From Flabesymbios commensalis (lineage: Eukaryota; Annelida; Polychaeta; Terebellida; Flabelligeridae): 64,000 nt of DNA. This document shows, piece after piece, positions 1-10,554 of the stretch. The stretch lies in NCBI GenBank assembly GCA_964017125.1, contig OZ024908.1:64183965-64247964 (forward strand), written 5' to 3'. The notes below the pieces were generated by a model that was not told the origin of the DNA, ran no database searches, and was given only the letters and a program-made list of their open reading frames with translations. The translations under genes were made by a program, and so were the position numbers. Positions within the stretch are counted from its first letter, which is position 1. Each line of letters opens with the position of its first letter.

Positions 1-1298
1 GTCTAGAGCCAAGTGTTTCTCATAACTCCACCTAGGAGTGACCGATGTCAATAGTTGTATTATGCTATTTTATTTTAATGTGTGATTGTATTATTGTGTA
101 TGTCGGGTGAGACAGCAATAAACATATATATATATATATATATGTTGTATTTTTTCTGGCTTGAGAAAATGCCTAAAAAGGAAAAATCGAAGATGTCCGC
201 CAGTGTACTAAATAACAAACATTTTTACGCATAGTTTTGCAATGATATACGATAGAAACATAATACGATTAATATTATTATGTTTTCAGGTAGGCCTATG
301 ATAATGCCAATTTTAGCATTAAAAAAGCGAGCAAGGTCATCATTACTGCAAATGTAAGCAAAACTGCTGTATATCACTGGGAGTGGGAGGGAGGTCAGAG
401 GTCATTCGTGTACATGTTTTTTTTTAAGAGAAACACTCAACCTTTTCTGTTCTTGCATGTCAAGACTCAAAAAAGTTTAGCTGGAAGGTTTATATCAATT
501 TCGTTTTGTCTTATAGAAGTCAATTAAAAGTTATTAGCATTTTAAATCGCTAAATGAGAAAAATACATCTTCCTGGAATATATCGACAAAATAAAATTGA
601 TATAAAAAAAATATTTGTGTTTTTTTCAACGCCATTTGAGCTAGACTGATAGTGCGAAATATATTTTTAAAATTAAATATGAGATTTTTTCTGAAACTGA
701 GTCGACTCCAGTTTGATTGAGTTGGCTTCAGTCTATATTTTTCTGGCAGTGTCAAAAAAGCTGTCGTTTTGTTGAGTCGGGTTGGTATATGTAGGCCTAT
801 GCATGTCATTTCTCAACCGTTGTGAAGACAACGACCACCCATAATAATTGATTCTGAGATGGCAGTTCAATGCCAAATAGATGCAGGGTTGTATGCTCCT
901 CGCGGAGTTGAAATGGCAAATTAATGAATAGGTCCAGTAACAACGGGTAAGATGTAAAATATCGGATGATATGTATTCAGACTTGATATCAGACTATAGA
1001 CCTGCACTTTCACCTCTTATATTATGCTTTGTAGTTTATAATGTTATATTTTATTCAAGATGACTATATAAAATGTTGAACCGGTCGTTGATCTTACTAC
1101 TTTCACCGCCGGTCACGATTATATTCGTTCATTTTAGTTTTTGTATTATCAAATTAAATGCCAACGTTCAAACGTGCTAAAGATAAAACTTGACAATCAA
1201 CAATATCAATAATATCAACAATATTACAAAATCTCCATTTTATCAAATCTGAATAGTTTTCACTCACTTGAAGTTGTGAATCGCGTCAGCGAGACACA
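1..1298. other. Anonymous AT-rich sequence before gap 1
   Basis: No convincing gene. A short (TA)n run lies near 125-144. Two TAGGCCTA-type octamers occur near 292 and 793. Short open frames here have no family resemblance and biased AT-rich composition, so none is called. Confidence 0.6.
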
Positions 1299-1498
1299 NN
1301 NNNNNNNNNNNNNNNNNNNNNNNNNNNNNNNNNNNNNNNNNNNNNNNNNNNNNNNNNNNNNNNNNNNNNNNNNNNNNNNNNNNNNNNNNNNNNNNNNNNN
1401 NNNNNNNNNNNNNNNNNNNNNNNNNNNNNNNNNNNNNNNNNNNNNNNNNNNNNNNNNNNNNNNNNNNNNNNNNNNNNNNNNNNNNNNNNNNNNNNNNN
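1299..1498. other. Assembly gap (200 N)
   Basis: Exactly 200 Ns, a placeholder length rather than a measured distance. Copy A of the large duplication begins directly at its right edge, so the true left boundary of copy A is hidden. Confidence 0.98.
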
Positions 1499-1710
1499 AG
1501 TTCTGTGGTGACGTAGCAAGTTTAGCGAAAACCCTGTTTATTAGTTAATCCTGTATTTCTTACTCTGGCCATGCATGGCTGGAACTAAATTCCATCCTTA
1601 TTTATCGCTTAACTTGTAAATGCCAGCACAATTTTTTTTAATTACGCAATTCTAGTCTGTGGATATTTAGACATGTTATGGACATATCATCGAGCCGAAA
1701 TAAAAATGGC

Positions 1711-1737
1711 GATTTTGGCTTGATTGTGTCGCCTTAA
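1711..1737. mobile_element. Right end of a TTAA-type MITE (left end in gap)
   Basis: The stretch ends with GATTGTGTCGCCTTAA and matches the right terminus of the complete copy at 22735-23084. The left part is lost in gap 1. Confidence 0.6.
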
Positions 1738-1774
1738 TCCCAAATATGCTGGTAGTTATAAACTTCAATTGCAA

Positions 1775-1945
1775 TTCTGTGAAACGCAGTGACGTCACTC
1801 GGTGAAACTAAGGTTATATAACACCCCCTCCCCCCATACTTCATTCTGTGAGACGCAGTGACGTCACTCGGTGAAACAAGGTTATACTTCATTGTATTAG
1901 CCAGCTCGGTGAAAACAAAGGAGGTCAAGGTCATTGAGTTTCACA
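1775..1945. repeat. Two-unit ~69-bp repeat with CRE palindromes
   Basis: Two units share GACGCAGTGACGTCACTCGG or its one-base variant. Each contains a full CRE palindrome TGACGTCA (1790-1797 and 1859-1866). The segment starts with TTCTGTGAAAC and ends with GTTTCACAGAA, so it is itself loosely palindromic. The same block in copy B has CREs at 23124-23131 and 23193-23200. CREB/ATF binding is inference only. Confidence 0.6.
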
Positions 1946-1984
1946 GAATATGCATCTGGAAATAAAATGAACGTACCATGAGTT

Positions 1985-2858
1985 AGTGACATCTGGTGAT
2001 TAGAAAAAAACTGAATTGAATAAATGTCTTGCTATATTGTTGAAAATATTTTATTTTATTTAGAATCAATATTGGAGAAACAACACAGATAATTAAATAT
2101 CCTATAATGTTGCTCATCACTCGTCAGTCACCGTGTTCATAATAAAAAAATGTTTTTATAATGTGATTTATTTTTGTTTTTTTATTCGTTCACCGATGGT
2201 CACGAAATTGGTCACTTAAAACACGTTTCATAACTAATAGTCCATTAAACCAATACTCTCAAAAATGGTTATTAGCACCACAAGAATGTAAAAATGTATC
2301 ATTGTGATTTTCGACGAGATATATATATCTTTCTGTACTCAATATTTTTGTATGATAAATAAACTTTTAAAAAAGGTAACGATAAATGGAATCATTGTAA
2401 ATGGACATGTGTCATCCCTCCTCTCAACGGGGATTTTTTATTTAACAATTGGAACAACATTTTTCCTAGTCTGGCTTTCAGTGATTGGACAGGTAAAAAA
2501 AACAACGCCGATGTGATGGGATTTGTTTGTTTTATGTAAAATGGGTAACAAATGTCAAAGGTTTATTGATTAGATGGCCACTGACCAATTTCCCACTTAT
2601 TCATTAGCAGTGAAATATCTAATCGGATCACAAGGTAGTGTATAAACTGGTGTAAAGATAATGAAAACATAATAAAACAAAATGTACATATATGAGCAAT
2701 GCATTGAACAGTTAGTAACTAGTGTCATCTGGTGAATGTCTTCGAGTAGATTGTTAAACAATCACCGTGAGATAGTGACATCTGGTGATTACAAAAGAGA
2801 TCATTGCATATTTTGCTGGAAACGAGCACCGTGTGCTAGTGACATCTGGTGATTACAA
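1985..2858 (+). mobile_element. ~870-bp repeat with reiterated AGTGACATCTGGTGATTA ends (copy A)
   Basis: The 18-mer AGTGACATCTGGTGATTA, or a close variant, lies at the left edge (1985-2002) and three times at the right (2721-2738, 2774-2791, 2838-2855), all in direct orientation. Right-hand copies are preceded by AATCACC or CACCGTG, so AATCACC...GGTGATT can form a 7-bp stem. No coding capacity. Related copies lie at 23319-24188 and, more diverged, 34059-34552. The family is not one I can name. Confidence 0.6.
2844..2858 (+). repeat. Left target-site duplication of the LINE
   Basis: ATCTGGTGATTACAA here matches 7952-7966 exactly. The unoccupied site in copy B at 24178-24192 differs by one base. 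Confidence 0.85.
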
Positions 2859-5311
2859 TGTATAGTAATTTACGAGTAGTGAGCATTAATGCAAGAGGAA
2901 TAAATAAATCCTCCAAACGCAGATCTTTATTTAAATGGCTAGAAGACCATAAATCTGATATCACAATGTTACAAGAAACTTTTTTAAATAAAAAATATAT
3001 AGATCTAGTGGAAAAAGAATGGGACGGTACTATAATTAACAACGTAGCAGACTCAACTCATAGTAGAGGGATTGCTATTATGTTTAAAAAAGATCTAGAC
3101 ATGAATATTAAAAACAGTGTATCTGATAAAGAAGGTAGACGATTGCTAATTAATGTAACAATTAACAACCAAGATTACACGCTCGTCACCATGTACTCAC
3201 CCAATGTATGTTCTAAAAGAATAGAGTTTTTCAAACATACTGAAAAATGGATCAATCATTATGCAACCACTAATTCACATTTAATAGTTGGAGGGGATAT
3301 GAATAGTATAATGAAGCGAACTGACAGATCATCTGGTATAATGGAAAAATGTAATAACCATTTCATTAACTTTCAAAACAATTGTAATCTAAAAGATTCA
3401 TGGACTTCGTTATTCCCCACAGAAATAAAATATACTTATATTCCACAAAATAAAAATGCTGCACGCAGTCGAATTGATTATATTTTACTATCTAATCATC
3501 TTATAAATTCCCTATCAAAAATAAATGTGATCACTGCACCTGTACCTGATCATAAAGCTGTGGTTATAGACCTCAAATTGAACCCACAAAAAAGAGGTAA
3601 AGGTTATTGGAAACTCAACTGTAAATTTTTATCCGACGACACGTACATAAAATACATAAAAAACATCTTTAGAGACACTATAAACGAATACAAAAATTGT
3701 CCAAAATATTTAGTGTGGGATCTATATAAGATACGCGTAAAAGAATTTAGCATACAATATGGTATACAAGCCGCAAAATTAAAGAAGAACACCATAACAG
3801 AGATAGAAAAAGATATTGATGATTTAGATCAAACAATTGCAAAAAATCCAAACGATAACGAACTGATAGAACAAAGGGTTTTAATGAAACAACAATACGA
3901 TACATTATGTTTAGAAAACATAAAAGGAGCCCAGATTAGATCCAGACTTCAGTGGGCAGAAAAAGGGGAAAAAAATACATCTTTCTTTCTAAAATTAGAA
4001 AACAGCCGACAAACTGCAAATACTATTTATAAAATAAAAAATAAAGACGGAGAAATTGTTCACGACAACAGAGATATTCTTAATGTAACCGAGAACTACT
4101 ACGACACTCTATACAATTCAACTAAACCTACGACTAAAAACATTAAAGATTATTTGAATAAAATAGATATTCCCAAGCTTAACGCTGAGGAACAAATTAT
4201 ATGTGAAGGAAAAATAACTACCGACGAATGCGATCAGGTAATCAAAGAATTAAAACTTAATAAGTCACCAGGATTAGACGGATTACCAGGAGAATTTTAT
4301 AAAACTTTGTGGCCATATTTTGGGAAATATCTTGTGGAAGTTTTTAACGAATGTTTCGACAATGATGAACTATCTCACTCTCAAAAACAATCAGTGATAA
4401 CACTTATTTTCAAAAAAGGAAACAAAGAAGAATTAAAAAATTATCGCCCGATCAGTTTAAGTAATATTGATTATAAAATTATTGGATTTACTCTTGCCAA
4501 TCGATTACAAAATGTGATCGGCAAAATTATAAGCCCCGATCAAACAGCTTATATCAAGAACCGATTTATTGGCCAGAACATACGATTAGTATCTGATGTG
4601 ATTGAATTTTCGAATGAAAAAAACCTCGATGGAGTATTGTTAAGTTTAGATTATGAAAAAGCTTTCGACACAGCTGAACATACGTTTCTTTTCGAATGCT
4701 TGCAATTATACAATTTTGGACCGGATTTTATCAAATGGATCAAAACTTTGTACAAAAAGAGTGAAATATATATAAAAAACAACGGATACCTATCAGAAAA
4801 TATACATCCTTCAAGAGGCGTTAAACAAGGCTGCCCAATATCCGCAATGTTATTTATATTAATCGTAGAAACGCTAGCAATAAGTATTAGGAGCAACAAA
4901 AACATAGAAGGAATACAAATAAATCACAATGGGAAGAAAATTGACATAAAAATAACTCAATATGCAGATGATACTGTAATCATACTAAAAAATATAGATA
5001 TGATAAAGGAAACAATGTTAGAGCTTCACAAATTTGCCAAAGTCAGTGGCCTTAACCTAAACATAGACAAGACTATCGGAATACGATTAGGTCCAAATAA
5101 ATATAATACAGGTACTTTCCAGGGAATAAAAATAACAGATAAGCCTTTCAAATATTTAGGATTATATATTGGGCATAAGAAAACTAACTGTGATACATTA
5201 AATTGGAACGAAAAGCTACTTAAAGCCAAAAAAGAAATAATAAAATGGAATTGTCGTAATCTAACAGTATGGGGTAAAAGTATTGTTCCCAAAAAACTTA
5301 ATATTATCTAA
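2858..5311 (+). CDS. LINE ORF2, endonuclease plus reverse transcriptase (5' part of split frame)
   Basis: The product nicks target DNA and primes reverse transcription of the element RNA. The first ATG is at 2858, whose A is also the last base of the target duplication. An in-frame GTG at 2849 lies in flanking DNA. Numbered from that GTG, the endonuclease shows LQETF (~41-45), GGDMN (148-152), SRIDYIL (207-213) and PDH (233-235). The RT shows NKSPGLDG, NYRPISL, LDYEKAFD (~600-607), GVKQGCP and the catalytic YADD (~705-708). The order and the downstream GKRDKI block fit the L1/Tx1 lineage. The frame ends at 5311 in the thumb region. The homologous continuation lies one frame over from 5283, so a single-base slip in or near the A6 run at 5291-5296 is likely. 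Confidence 0.92.
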   Translation: MYSNLRVVSINARGINKSSKRRSLFKWLEDHKSDITMLQETFLNKKYIDLVEKEWDGTIINNVADSTHSRGIAIMFKKDLDMNIKNSVSDKEGRRLLINVTINNQDYTLVTMYSPNVCSKRIEFFKHTEKWINHYATTNSHLIVGGDMNSIMKRTDRSSGIMEKCNNHFINFQNNCNLKDSWTSLFPTEIKYTYIPQNKNAARSRIDYILLSNHLINSLSKINVITAPVPDHKAVVIDLKLNPQKRGKGYWKLNCKFLSDDTYIKYIKNIFRDTINEYKNCPKYLVWDLYKIRVKEFSIQYGIQAAKLKKNTITEIEKDIDDLDQTIAKNPNDNELIEQRVLMKQQYDTLCLENIKGAQIRSRLQWAEKGEKNTSFFLKLENSRQTANTIYKIKNKDGEIVHDNRDILNVTENYYDTLYNSTKPTTKNIKDYLNKIDIPKLNAEEQIICEGKITTDECDQVIKELKLNKSPGLDGLPGEFYKTLWPYFGKYLVEVFNECFDNDELSHSQKQSVITLIFKKGNKEELKNYRPISLSNIDYKIIGFTLANRLQNVIGKIISPDQTAYIKNRFIGQNIRLVSDVIEFSNEKNLDGVLLSLDYEKAFDTAEHTFLFECLQLYNFGPDFIKWIKTLYKKSEIYIKNNGYLSENIHPSRGVKQGCPISAMLFILIVETLAISIRSNKNIEGIQINHNGKKIDIKITQYADDTVIILKNIDMIKETMLELHKFAKVSGLNLNIDKTIGIRLGPNKYNTGTFQGIKITDKPFKYLGLYIGHKKTNCDTLNWNEKLLKAKKEIIKWNCRNLTVWGKSIVPKKLNII

Positions 5312-6596
5312 ATTTACTTATCTAATGATGAATACTACAATAGAGAAAGATTTCTTAAAACAATTAGAAAAGATAAGTTTCCAATTTATATGGGGTAAGA
5401 GAGACAAAATTCGTAGAGCGGTAGCATATTCAAAAATTAGCAAAGGCGGTTTAAATATGATAAATCCAAATTTAATGTGTCGATCATTAAAGGCCACGTG
5501 GGTCAAACGGATTCTAGACGGATGGGAAGAAAATTGGACGATTTTTGCGAGAAAATACCTGTCAAGCTATTTGAAAAATAACCTTTTATTCTATATGCGC
5601 ATTCGTGACATTAAAATGATATCATGCCTTGAAAAACTGCCACCTATCTACAGATCGATTGTTGAAGCATTTATTTCAGTTCACAAATGTGAAGACCTAG
5701 ATAAAAATAAAATACCCTTATGGGGCAACAATAATATTACAATATTTAACAAAGATAAAAAAATAAACATGTCACTATTCTTTGAATCTTGGATAAACAG
5801 CGGATTAATATTCTTAACAGATTTGAAAATAACTAGCTCAGAGCTTGATGAATTATATATTTATGAGAAACTACAACATAGAACAAATTACCTTTGTGAA
5901 ATACTTGTAATAAAAAAGGCAATAAAAACAATACTAAAACAAAACCCGAATAATATTCCGACGCCCAGAACTGATAACGAAACAGATATACTATGTAATC
6001 ATACTGCAAAAGATTTTTATAATATGGGCACAGAAAAGGACCATATCCCTACTTCCGAAACCTACTGGAAATTTTTCTTCTCAAATATAAACAATAATTT
6101 AAATTTCGAAGATGCTTACAAACAGAAAATTCTTATAATTCCTGATAATAAATTAAAAGAATTTAATTTTAAACTACTACATAATATACTACCATGTGGA
6201 ACCAATTTAAAACGATGGAAATTGAAAGAAATTAGTAGTTGCAGTATATGTAAAGAAAACCAAGACATTATCCATTTGTTGTACACATGTAGACAAATAA
6301 GGCATATATGGCAATCTCTAAATGATGTATTAAATGTAAATATCAGACCTATCCATATCATATGTGGACATCATTCTATACCAGATTTTATTATTACTCT
6401 GATCAGTTATATAATTTATAAAGAATATATAATAGGCGAAATGAATAATACAGACAGAGTACATACAAATATGTACCACTTCATTTCAAGGGAATTGATA
6501 TACAGGTATGCTATTTTTAAACATTTGCATTGGTTTAAAGGAAATATACAAAAAACGTTCGAGATTGTTTTAGAACATATGTCAAAACATTCCTAG
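5283..6596 (+). CDS. LINE ORF2, RT thumb and C-terminal zinc-knuckle part
   Basis: Continues ORF2 in the next frame, overlapping the previous segment by 29 bp. It opens with a block typical of L1/Tx1 C-termini (FIWGKRDKIRRA, GGLNMINP, LKATWVKRIL). A CCHC-type knuckle, C-x2-C-x7-H-x4-C (CSICKENQDIIHLLYTC), lies near residues 320-336. The first ATG here is probably not used, since this is the second half of a split gene. Together the two parts account for a full-length ORF2 of about 1,250 residues. Confidence 0.88.
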   Translation: MFPKNLILSKFTYLMMNTTIEKDFLKQLEKISFQFIWGKRDKIRRAVAYSKISKGGLNMINPNLMCRSLKATWVKRILDGWEENWTIFARKYLSSYLKNNLLFYMRIRDIKMISCLEKLPPIYRSIVEAFISVHKCEDLDKNKIPLWGNNNITIFNKDKKINMSLFFESWINSGLIFLTDLKITSSELDELYIYEKLQHRTNYLCEILVIKKAIKTILKQNPNNIPTPRTDNETDILCNHTAKDFYNMGTEKDHIPTSETYWKFFFSNINNNLNFEDAYKQKILIIPDNKLKEFNFKLLHNILPCGTNLKRWKLKEISSCSICKENQDIIHLLYTCRQIRHIWQSLNDVLNVNIRPIHIICGHHSIPDFIITLISYIIYKEYIIGEMNNTDRVHTNMYHFISRELIYRYAIFKHLHWFKGNIQKTFEIVLEHMSKHS

Positions 6597-7930
6597 TATG
6601 GTATTGACGACAAGTTTATATACGCTTTTTGTTTATATTGAGAGTGCTTGGTATACTTCTGAGTCTAATCTTTCAGCATTGTTAGTACGTAAAAGTAATT
6701 TTAAAGTATCAATTAAATCATCTTATGTAATTTCTTTAATTAACTCAAGAGAATGTAAATTATATCAAGTTATTACAGCATCTAAACCCAATTACAGTTA
6801 TTGCACTTATGTATTCCTCCTTTTTCGTGATTTTTACAAGTGTAATATACATCATCCCTTTTCGCAAGGAGGAGTGATAAGTAAGATATCTGTCTGCAGC
6901 TATAACTATATATTCCAACACACATGCATGCCGTGATCAGGTGATATACTTTTTTTGTTGTTGTTTTGTTTTTTATATCCGTGCATGTGAGTGGTAATAT
7001 GTTGTGTTGTTATGTCTTTTAAATGTTGTGACCTCACCATAATATTATTGTGACCTCACCATAATATTGGTGAGGTCACGGCAGCTGGCCTCGAGGGTCA
7101 AGATCTAGAATGCTTGATCTTGGCTCTCGAGACCAGAGAGGCATACACAACTGAACCCTATTATATTTGAATTATGTAATAACAATATTTTACAAGCATA
7201 ATATTCAGCGTTACAATAATAAATAATATACTGGTGGCACGGCATACACAAGACTCGAGCCATTTGTTGGGTCGGTGTTTGACCAGCGCTGCAAACGCTG
7301 GCCCAGCACTGACCCCGCCTCCTTTTCTGGCGTGTTGTGTATGCTGGGCAAAACGCACGACGGTTGACCATGTCCTGATTTGGTGGCTGGACATCTTTCC
7401 GGCAGTGGCCAGACATTATACCAACAGCAGGCGCAGGGTGTTGAATAGGTGTTACTTTAGCGTTGGTTCAGCGTCGTCGATTGTCGACCAACGCTGAACC
7501 AACAGCAAAATTATCTTCTTTCCCCAGCAGGCGCAGGGTGTTGAATCGCTTTGGCGTTGGTTCGGTGTCGTCGATAGTGGACCGGCGTTGAACCGGCGTT
7601 GCTTTCTCCGCCTTGTGTCTGGTGGGTCATGTATTGTCAACTGTGATACCATACCACATAGCCAGAAAACGGGAGACGCTGGCATGGTGTTAGTTCAGTG
7701 CCGGGCCAGCGTTTATGGCCCGACATTGATCTGGTATTGTGACGGTGTCTCGCGTTCACTGAGTACTATTTGTTTTTCTGTTTTTCTGTGTCAGTAACTC
7801 GCATTGGGCCGATGTCGATTCTTTGTTCTTTTACAATGAGTCGGCAACGGCTTCAATGAATGTGCTTTTAATGAACAATTTATTTACTGATAATACATAA
7901 TTTGTATTTGTATTGTACATTTTAATCAAT
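6597..7930 (+). other. LINE 3' UTR with palindromes and a 102-bp repeat
   Basis: No coding signal. A GTGACCTCACC...GGTGAGGTCAC palindrome lies around 7050-7080, next to a second copy of its left arm. A 19-bp-arm imperfect hairpin built on CTCGAG spans about 7083-7131. A GC-rich part at 7240-7770 repeats CAGCAGGCGCAGGGTGTTGA 102 bp apart and contains GTTGGTTCAGCG...CGCTGAACCAAC. Structured 3' UTRs are known to be recognised by some LINE reverse transcriptases. That role is inference here. Confidence 0.7.
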
Positions 7931-7951
7931 AAAAAAAAAAAAAAAAAAAAA

Positions 7952-7966
7952 ATCTGGTGATTACAA
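7952..7966 (+). repeat. Right target-site duplication of the LINE
   Basis: ATCTGGTGATTACAA follows the poly(A) tail and runs on into AATAGACCTGATGG, exactly as the empty site in copy B does at 24193 onward. Confidence 0.85.
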
Positions 7967-8040
7967 AATAGACCTGATGGCACGTTGTGGTCATTGCGTT
8001 GTGGTCAGTATGTTGATGTCCTGGCATTGTATTGGCTGAA

Positions 8041-8198
8041 TAAACTTGTCTTATCTTGTCTTGTCTTGTCTTGCCTTGCCTTGCCTTGCCTTGCCTTGCC
8101 TTGCCTTGCCTTGCCTTGCCTTGCCTTGCCTTGTCTTGTCTGGTCTGGTCTTGCCTTGCCTTGCCTTGCCTTGCCTTGCCTTGCCTTGCCTTGCCTTG
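8041..8198. repeat. (TTGYC)n pentamer array, copy A
   Basis: About 30 pentamers, TTGTC at the edges and TTGCC inside. It follows GTATTGGCTGAATAAAC, a poly(A)-signal-like word, so the array resembles the microsatellite tail of an older LINE or SINE. Open frames encoding Leu-Pro-Cys-Leu-Ala strings here are artefacts of the repeat. Confidence 0.9.
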
Positions 8199-8690
8199 GT
8201 ATTTTTCACTAAATTAATAGGCAACCTAACATAATAGACATACGTACATATACAATATAATTCACGTTTAAAACCTACATGCCAAATAGAAAAAAGGTAA
8301 ATTGATTGCTTTATGTTGGTTCAAAAAAATATCCGATACAGTGAAGCTACGTTACGATACACAGATTATTGACGAAAATGCATAGATCTTCAAACAATTA
8401 TGATAAGTGTATGCATTTTCAACTAGATAACTCGGGTGGTGATTGTGTCCCTCCTATGTCACCCTTATTTGAAGATCACTTGTTATTTACTTGTGTTTCG
8501 TGTTTGGAAAACATACTGTTTTTCACATGGTATTCCAATGACATGTAATATTGTGTTTTAGAATATTGACGAAATTTGAGAACATGATAGCCTTACAACT
8601 ATACAAGTAGCGAAATTTTACTGTTAGATATAATACCTCTCTGAAAGAATAAAAAAATTCTAATGGCCGTAGACCCATAGCATAGTAGGG
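8199..8690. other. Unclassified unique-looking stretch in copy A
   Basis: AT-rich sequence shared with copy B (25004-25495). No coding frame, TIR or tandem structure seen. Confidence 0.5.
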
Positions 8691-8699
8691 GAGCGGTCA

Positions 8700-9680
8700 G
8701 AGCCCTAATTTTTCGAGTTTAATTAGCCCTCCTGGCAGCAGGCTAAAATATGTCTCAAAGGCAAGAGGAGACCCTACTGGTAAGTTTTTGCCCTGTTGGC
8801 ACTTTTGCATCCCGGGGGTTACCATGGCAACGGGGGTGTAAACAAACCCTATCAAAACTCTCCTGATCCTAATTACTGACCAGTTTCTCCGATGTGATTT
8901 ATTTGTAGTCAAAGAAATTCATAACAGTTATAGCATATATTCACAGCAATTGATTTTGATGTAATTATATAGCATAATTTTATGCATTTTTCACAGCAAA
9001 GACATAATCTGAATAATTCTGAACGTTTTTCACATTAAAAGTGTTACCATAGCAACCACATTCTTATCAATTATCGTGTTATACTAAAGGGTGATGTTTT
9101 CTATGTTACCTACTAAACATAAAAAACACAAACAGTGTGTCAAATTAAAGGTTATTTAATGTTTTGTAATATGGCAGTTTTAACATTCAAATCATATAAT
9201 TACCAAATGACTTATTTGCATAAATGCATACATTATAGCTTCAAAATGAACAAGTTATCACACTCTTCTTAATTCATGATATATATTACACGTGGTAATT
9301 ATTTGTGGCTCTTATTTGCAAACTACACGGCCTACAAATACAGACAAGGTATCAAATTAAAGGGAATTCACTGTGGCATATATGTATTATTTTTAAATAT
9401 GGAAATGAGCTCATTAGCATATACCTCATTTGCATGCAAGTGTAATATTGCATATTAAATAGAAACATATTAACTCATAGCAGTCTGGCCGTTTTGACAT
9501 TGGACGTCTGTGTGGTCTGGCCATTTTTTTAATTTTGAGACATATTCTGATACTCCAAATATAAATTTAGAATGATGGCATATGTTTCTCCAATACACCA
9601 CAGGAACAGACATACAATATATAACCAGAATACACTTCATTTAATTGGCCAATGTAATGTTGCCATGGTAACCGACCGCC
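8700..9680. repeat. Interspersed repeat with three X-box-like 14-mers, copy A
   Basis: Begins near TTTAATTAGCCCTCC. The part to about 9245 recurs inverted at 21830-22355. It carries GTTACCATGGCAAC (8818-8831), GTTACCATAGCAAC (9043-9056) and GTTGCCATGGTAAC (9659-9672), all matching the RFX X-box pattern of two half-sites. Copy B has matching sites at 25623-25636 (last base changed), 25848-25861 and 26473-26486. No coding capacity. Confidence 0.65.
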
Positions 9681-10437
9681 ATTTTGAATATGCTGATTAG
9701 GTGGTCAAATTTTCGGAAATTTTGTAAAAAAATGTTATTTTTGAGATCCACGGAGATTCAGGAGTAGGCCCTACAACATTATACCAATTCATATAAAATA
9801 TATTAAAATACATCACAGACGGTTCGAATAAGCATTCAATAGGTCTATGCACACAAATTAATGGCGTAAATAATGTATTATCATGGGATATAGTAATCTT
9901 TCTGAATTCCCTGAGGGGCATATCATATTTCATATTTTGAGATGACATTCCCATTTCATCTGTAAAATACCGAAAGCCTCGTATTCAGCTAAACCTGGAG
10001 TTTTATTTTTAGTATAAAATACATCCCAGACATTGATAAAATGATTATTTAGGCTCCATCATGTCCATAGACGATTTTTTGCTCTTTCCAGTTAACAAAA
10101 ACAGCTATATCCTACCCACTAAGGTAAGAGGACTGCCAAAATACATCGTACACCATTATCCACAAGTAGATGTCGGTCAGGTAAACAGATATATATGAAT
10201 GACTATGAATGACTATGGGCCTACACTGCATAATAAAGTATTTAAATTCCACTTATATCTGAAACATTTTGATATTTTGTTGATTTGGATATTATAGCAC
10301 ACAGTTTTAAGTATGCGCTACACGATAGGCATGGTTGCAAAGTAATTTGAGAGGTCAAAGTCAGGGTCATCTGAGGTCGCAAAAGTATAAAAAGCTAAAA
10401 TTTTGATCAAAACATCATAATTTATGCCATTATATTA
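9681..10437. other. Non-coding repeat interior, copy A
   Basis: Shared with copy B (about 26490-27239). No gene seen. Near 10340-10380 it has a GAGGTCAAAGTCAGGGTCATC run resembling the AGGTCA-rich repeats elsewhere. Its 10270-10380 part has an inverted relative near 21100-21220. Confidence 0.5.
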
Positions 10438-10554
10438 TAGGAATCAAGTTTGGATATTGAAATGTGTTGGATTCTCATATTATTGGACGTAGCCCAGGGC
10501 GGAGTCCAATAACATGAGAATCCAACACATTTCAATATCCAAACTTGATTCCTA
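10438..10554. repeat. Near-perfect foldback hairpin, 51-bp arms (copy A)
   Basis: Arms 10438-10488 and 10504-10554 are reverse complements with one mismatch, around a 15-base loop GTAGCCCAGGGCGGA that holds its own GCCC-A-GGGC mini-stem. The copy at 27240-27356 is equally intact. Confidence 0.93.

Larger units (their letters stand above)
2859..7951 (+). mobile_element. Tx1/L1-like LINE, ~5.1 kb, copy A only
   Basis: A non-LTR retrotransposon bounded by a perfect 15-bp target-site duplication and ending in a poly(A) tail (7931-7952) after AATAAA-like sequence. It encodes an AP endonuclease, a reverse transcriptase and a C-terminal CCHC knuckle. There is no ORF1 or 5' UTR: the body starts at the first codon of the endonuclease ORF. 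The reading frame is split once near 5291-5311. The target lies inside the AGTGACATCTGGTGATTA repeat. Insertion post-dates the A/B divergence, because B keeps the empty site. The open frame suggests a young insertion. Confidence 0.93.

Noticed and set aside
1276-1548. Open frames crossing the N gaps (also 22444-22746)
   Set aside because: Most of their length is undetermined bases.
6598-6936. 112-codon frame right after the LINE ORF
   Set aside because: Lies in the LINE 3' UTR, has no domain and is not part of the RT homology.
7985-8234. Open frames encoding Leu-Pro-Cys-Leu-Ala repeats (also 24210-24574, both strands)
   Set aside because: They are translations of the (TTGYC)n microsatellite, open in several frames at once.
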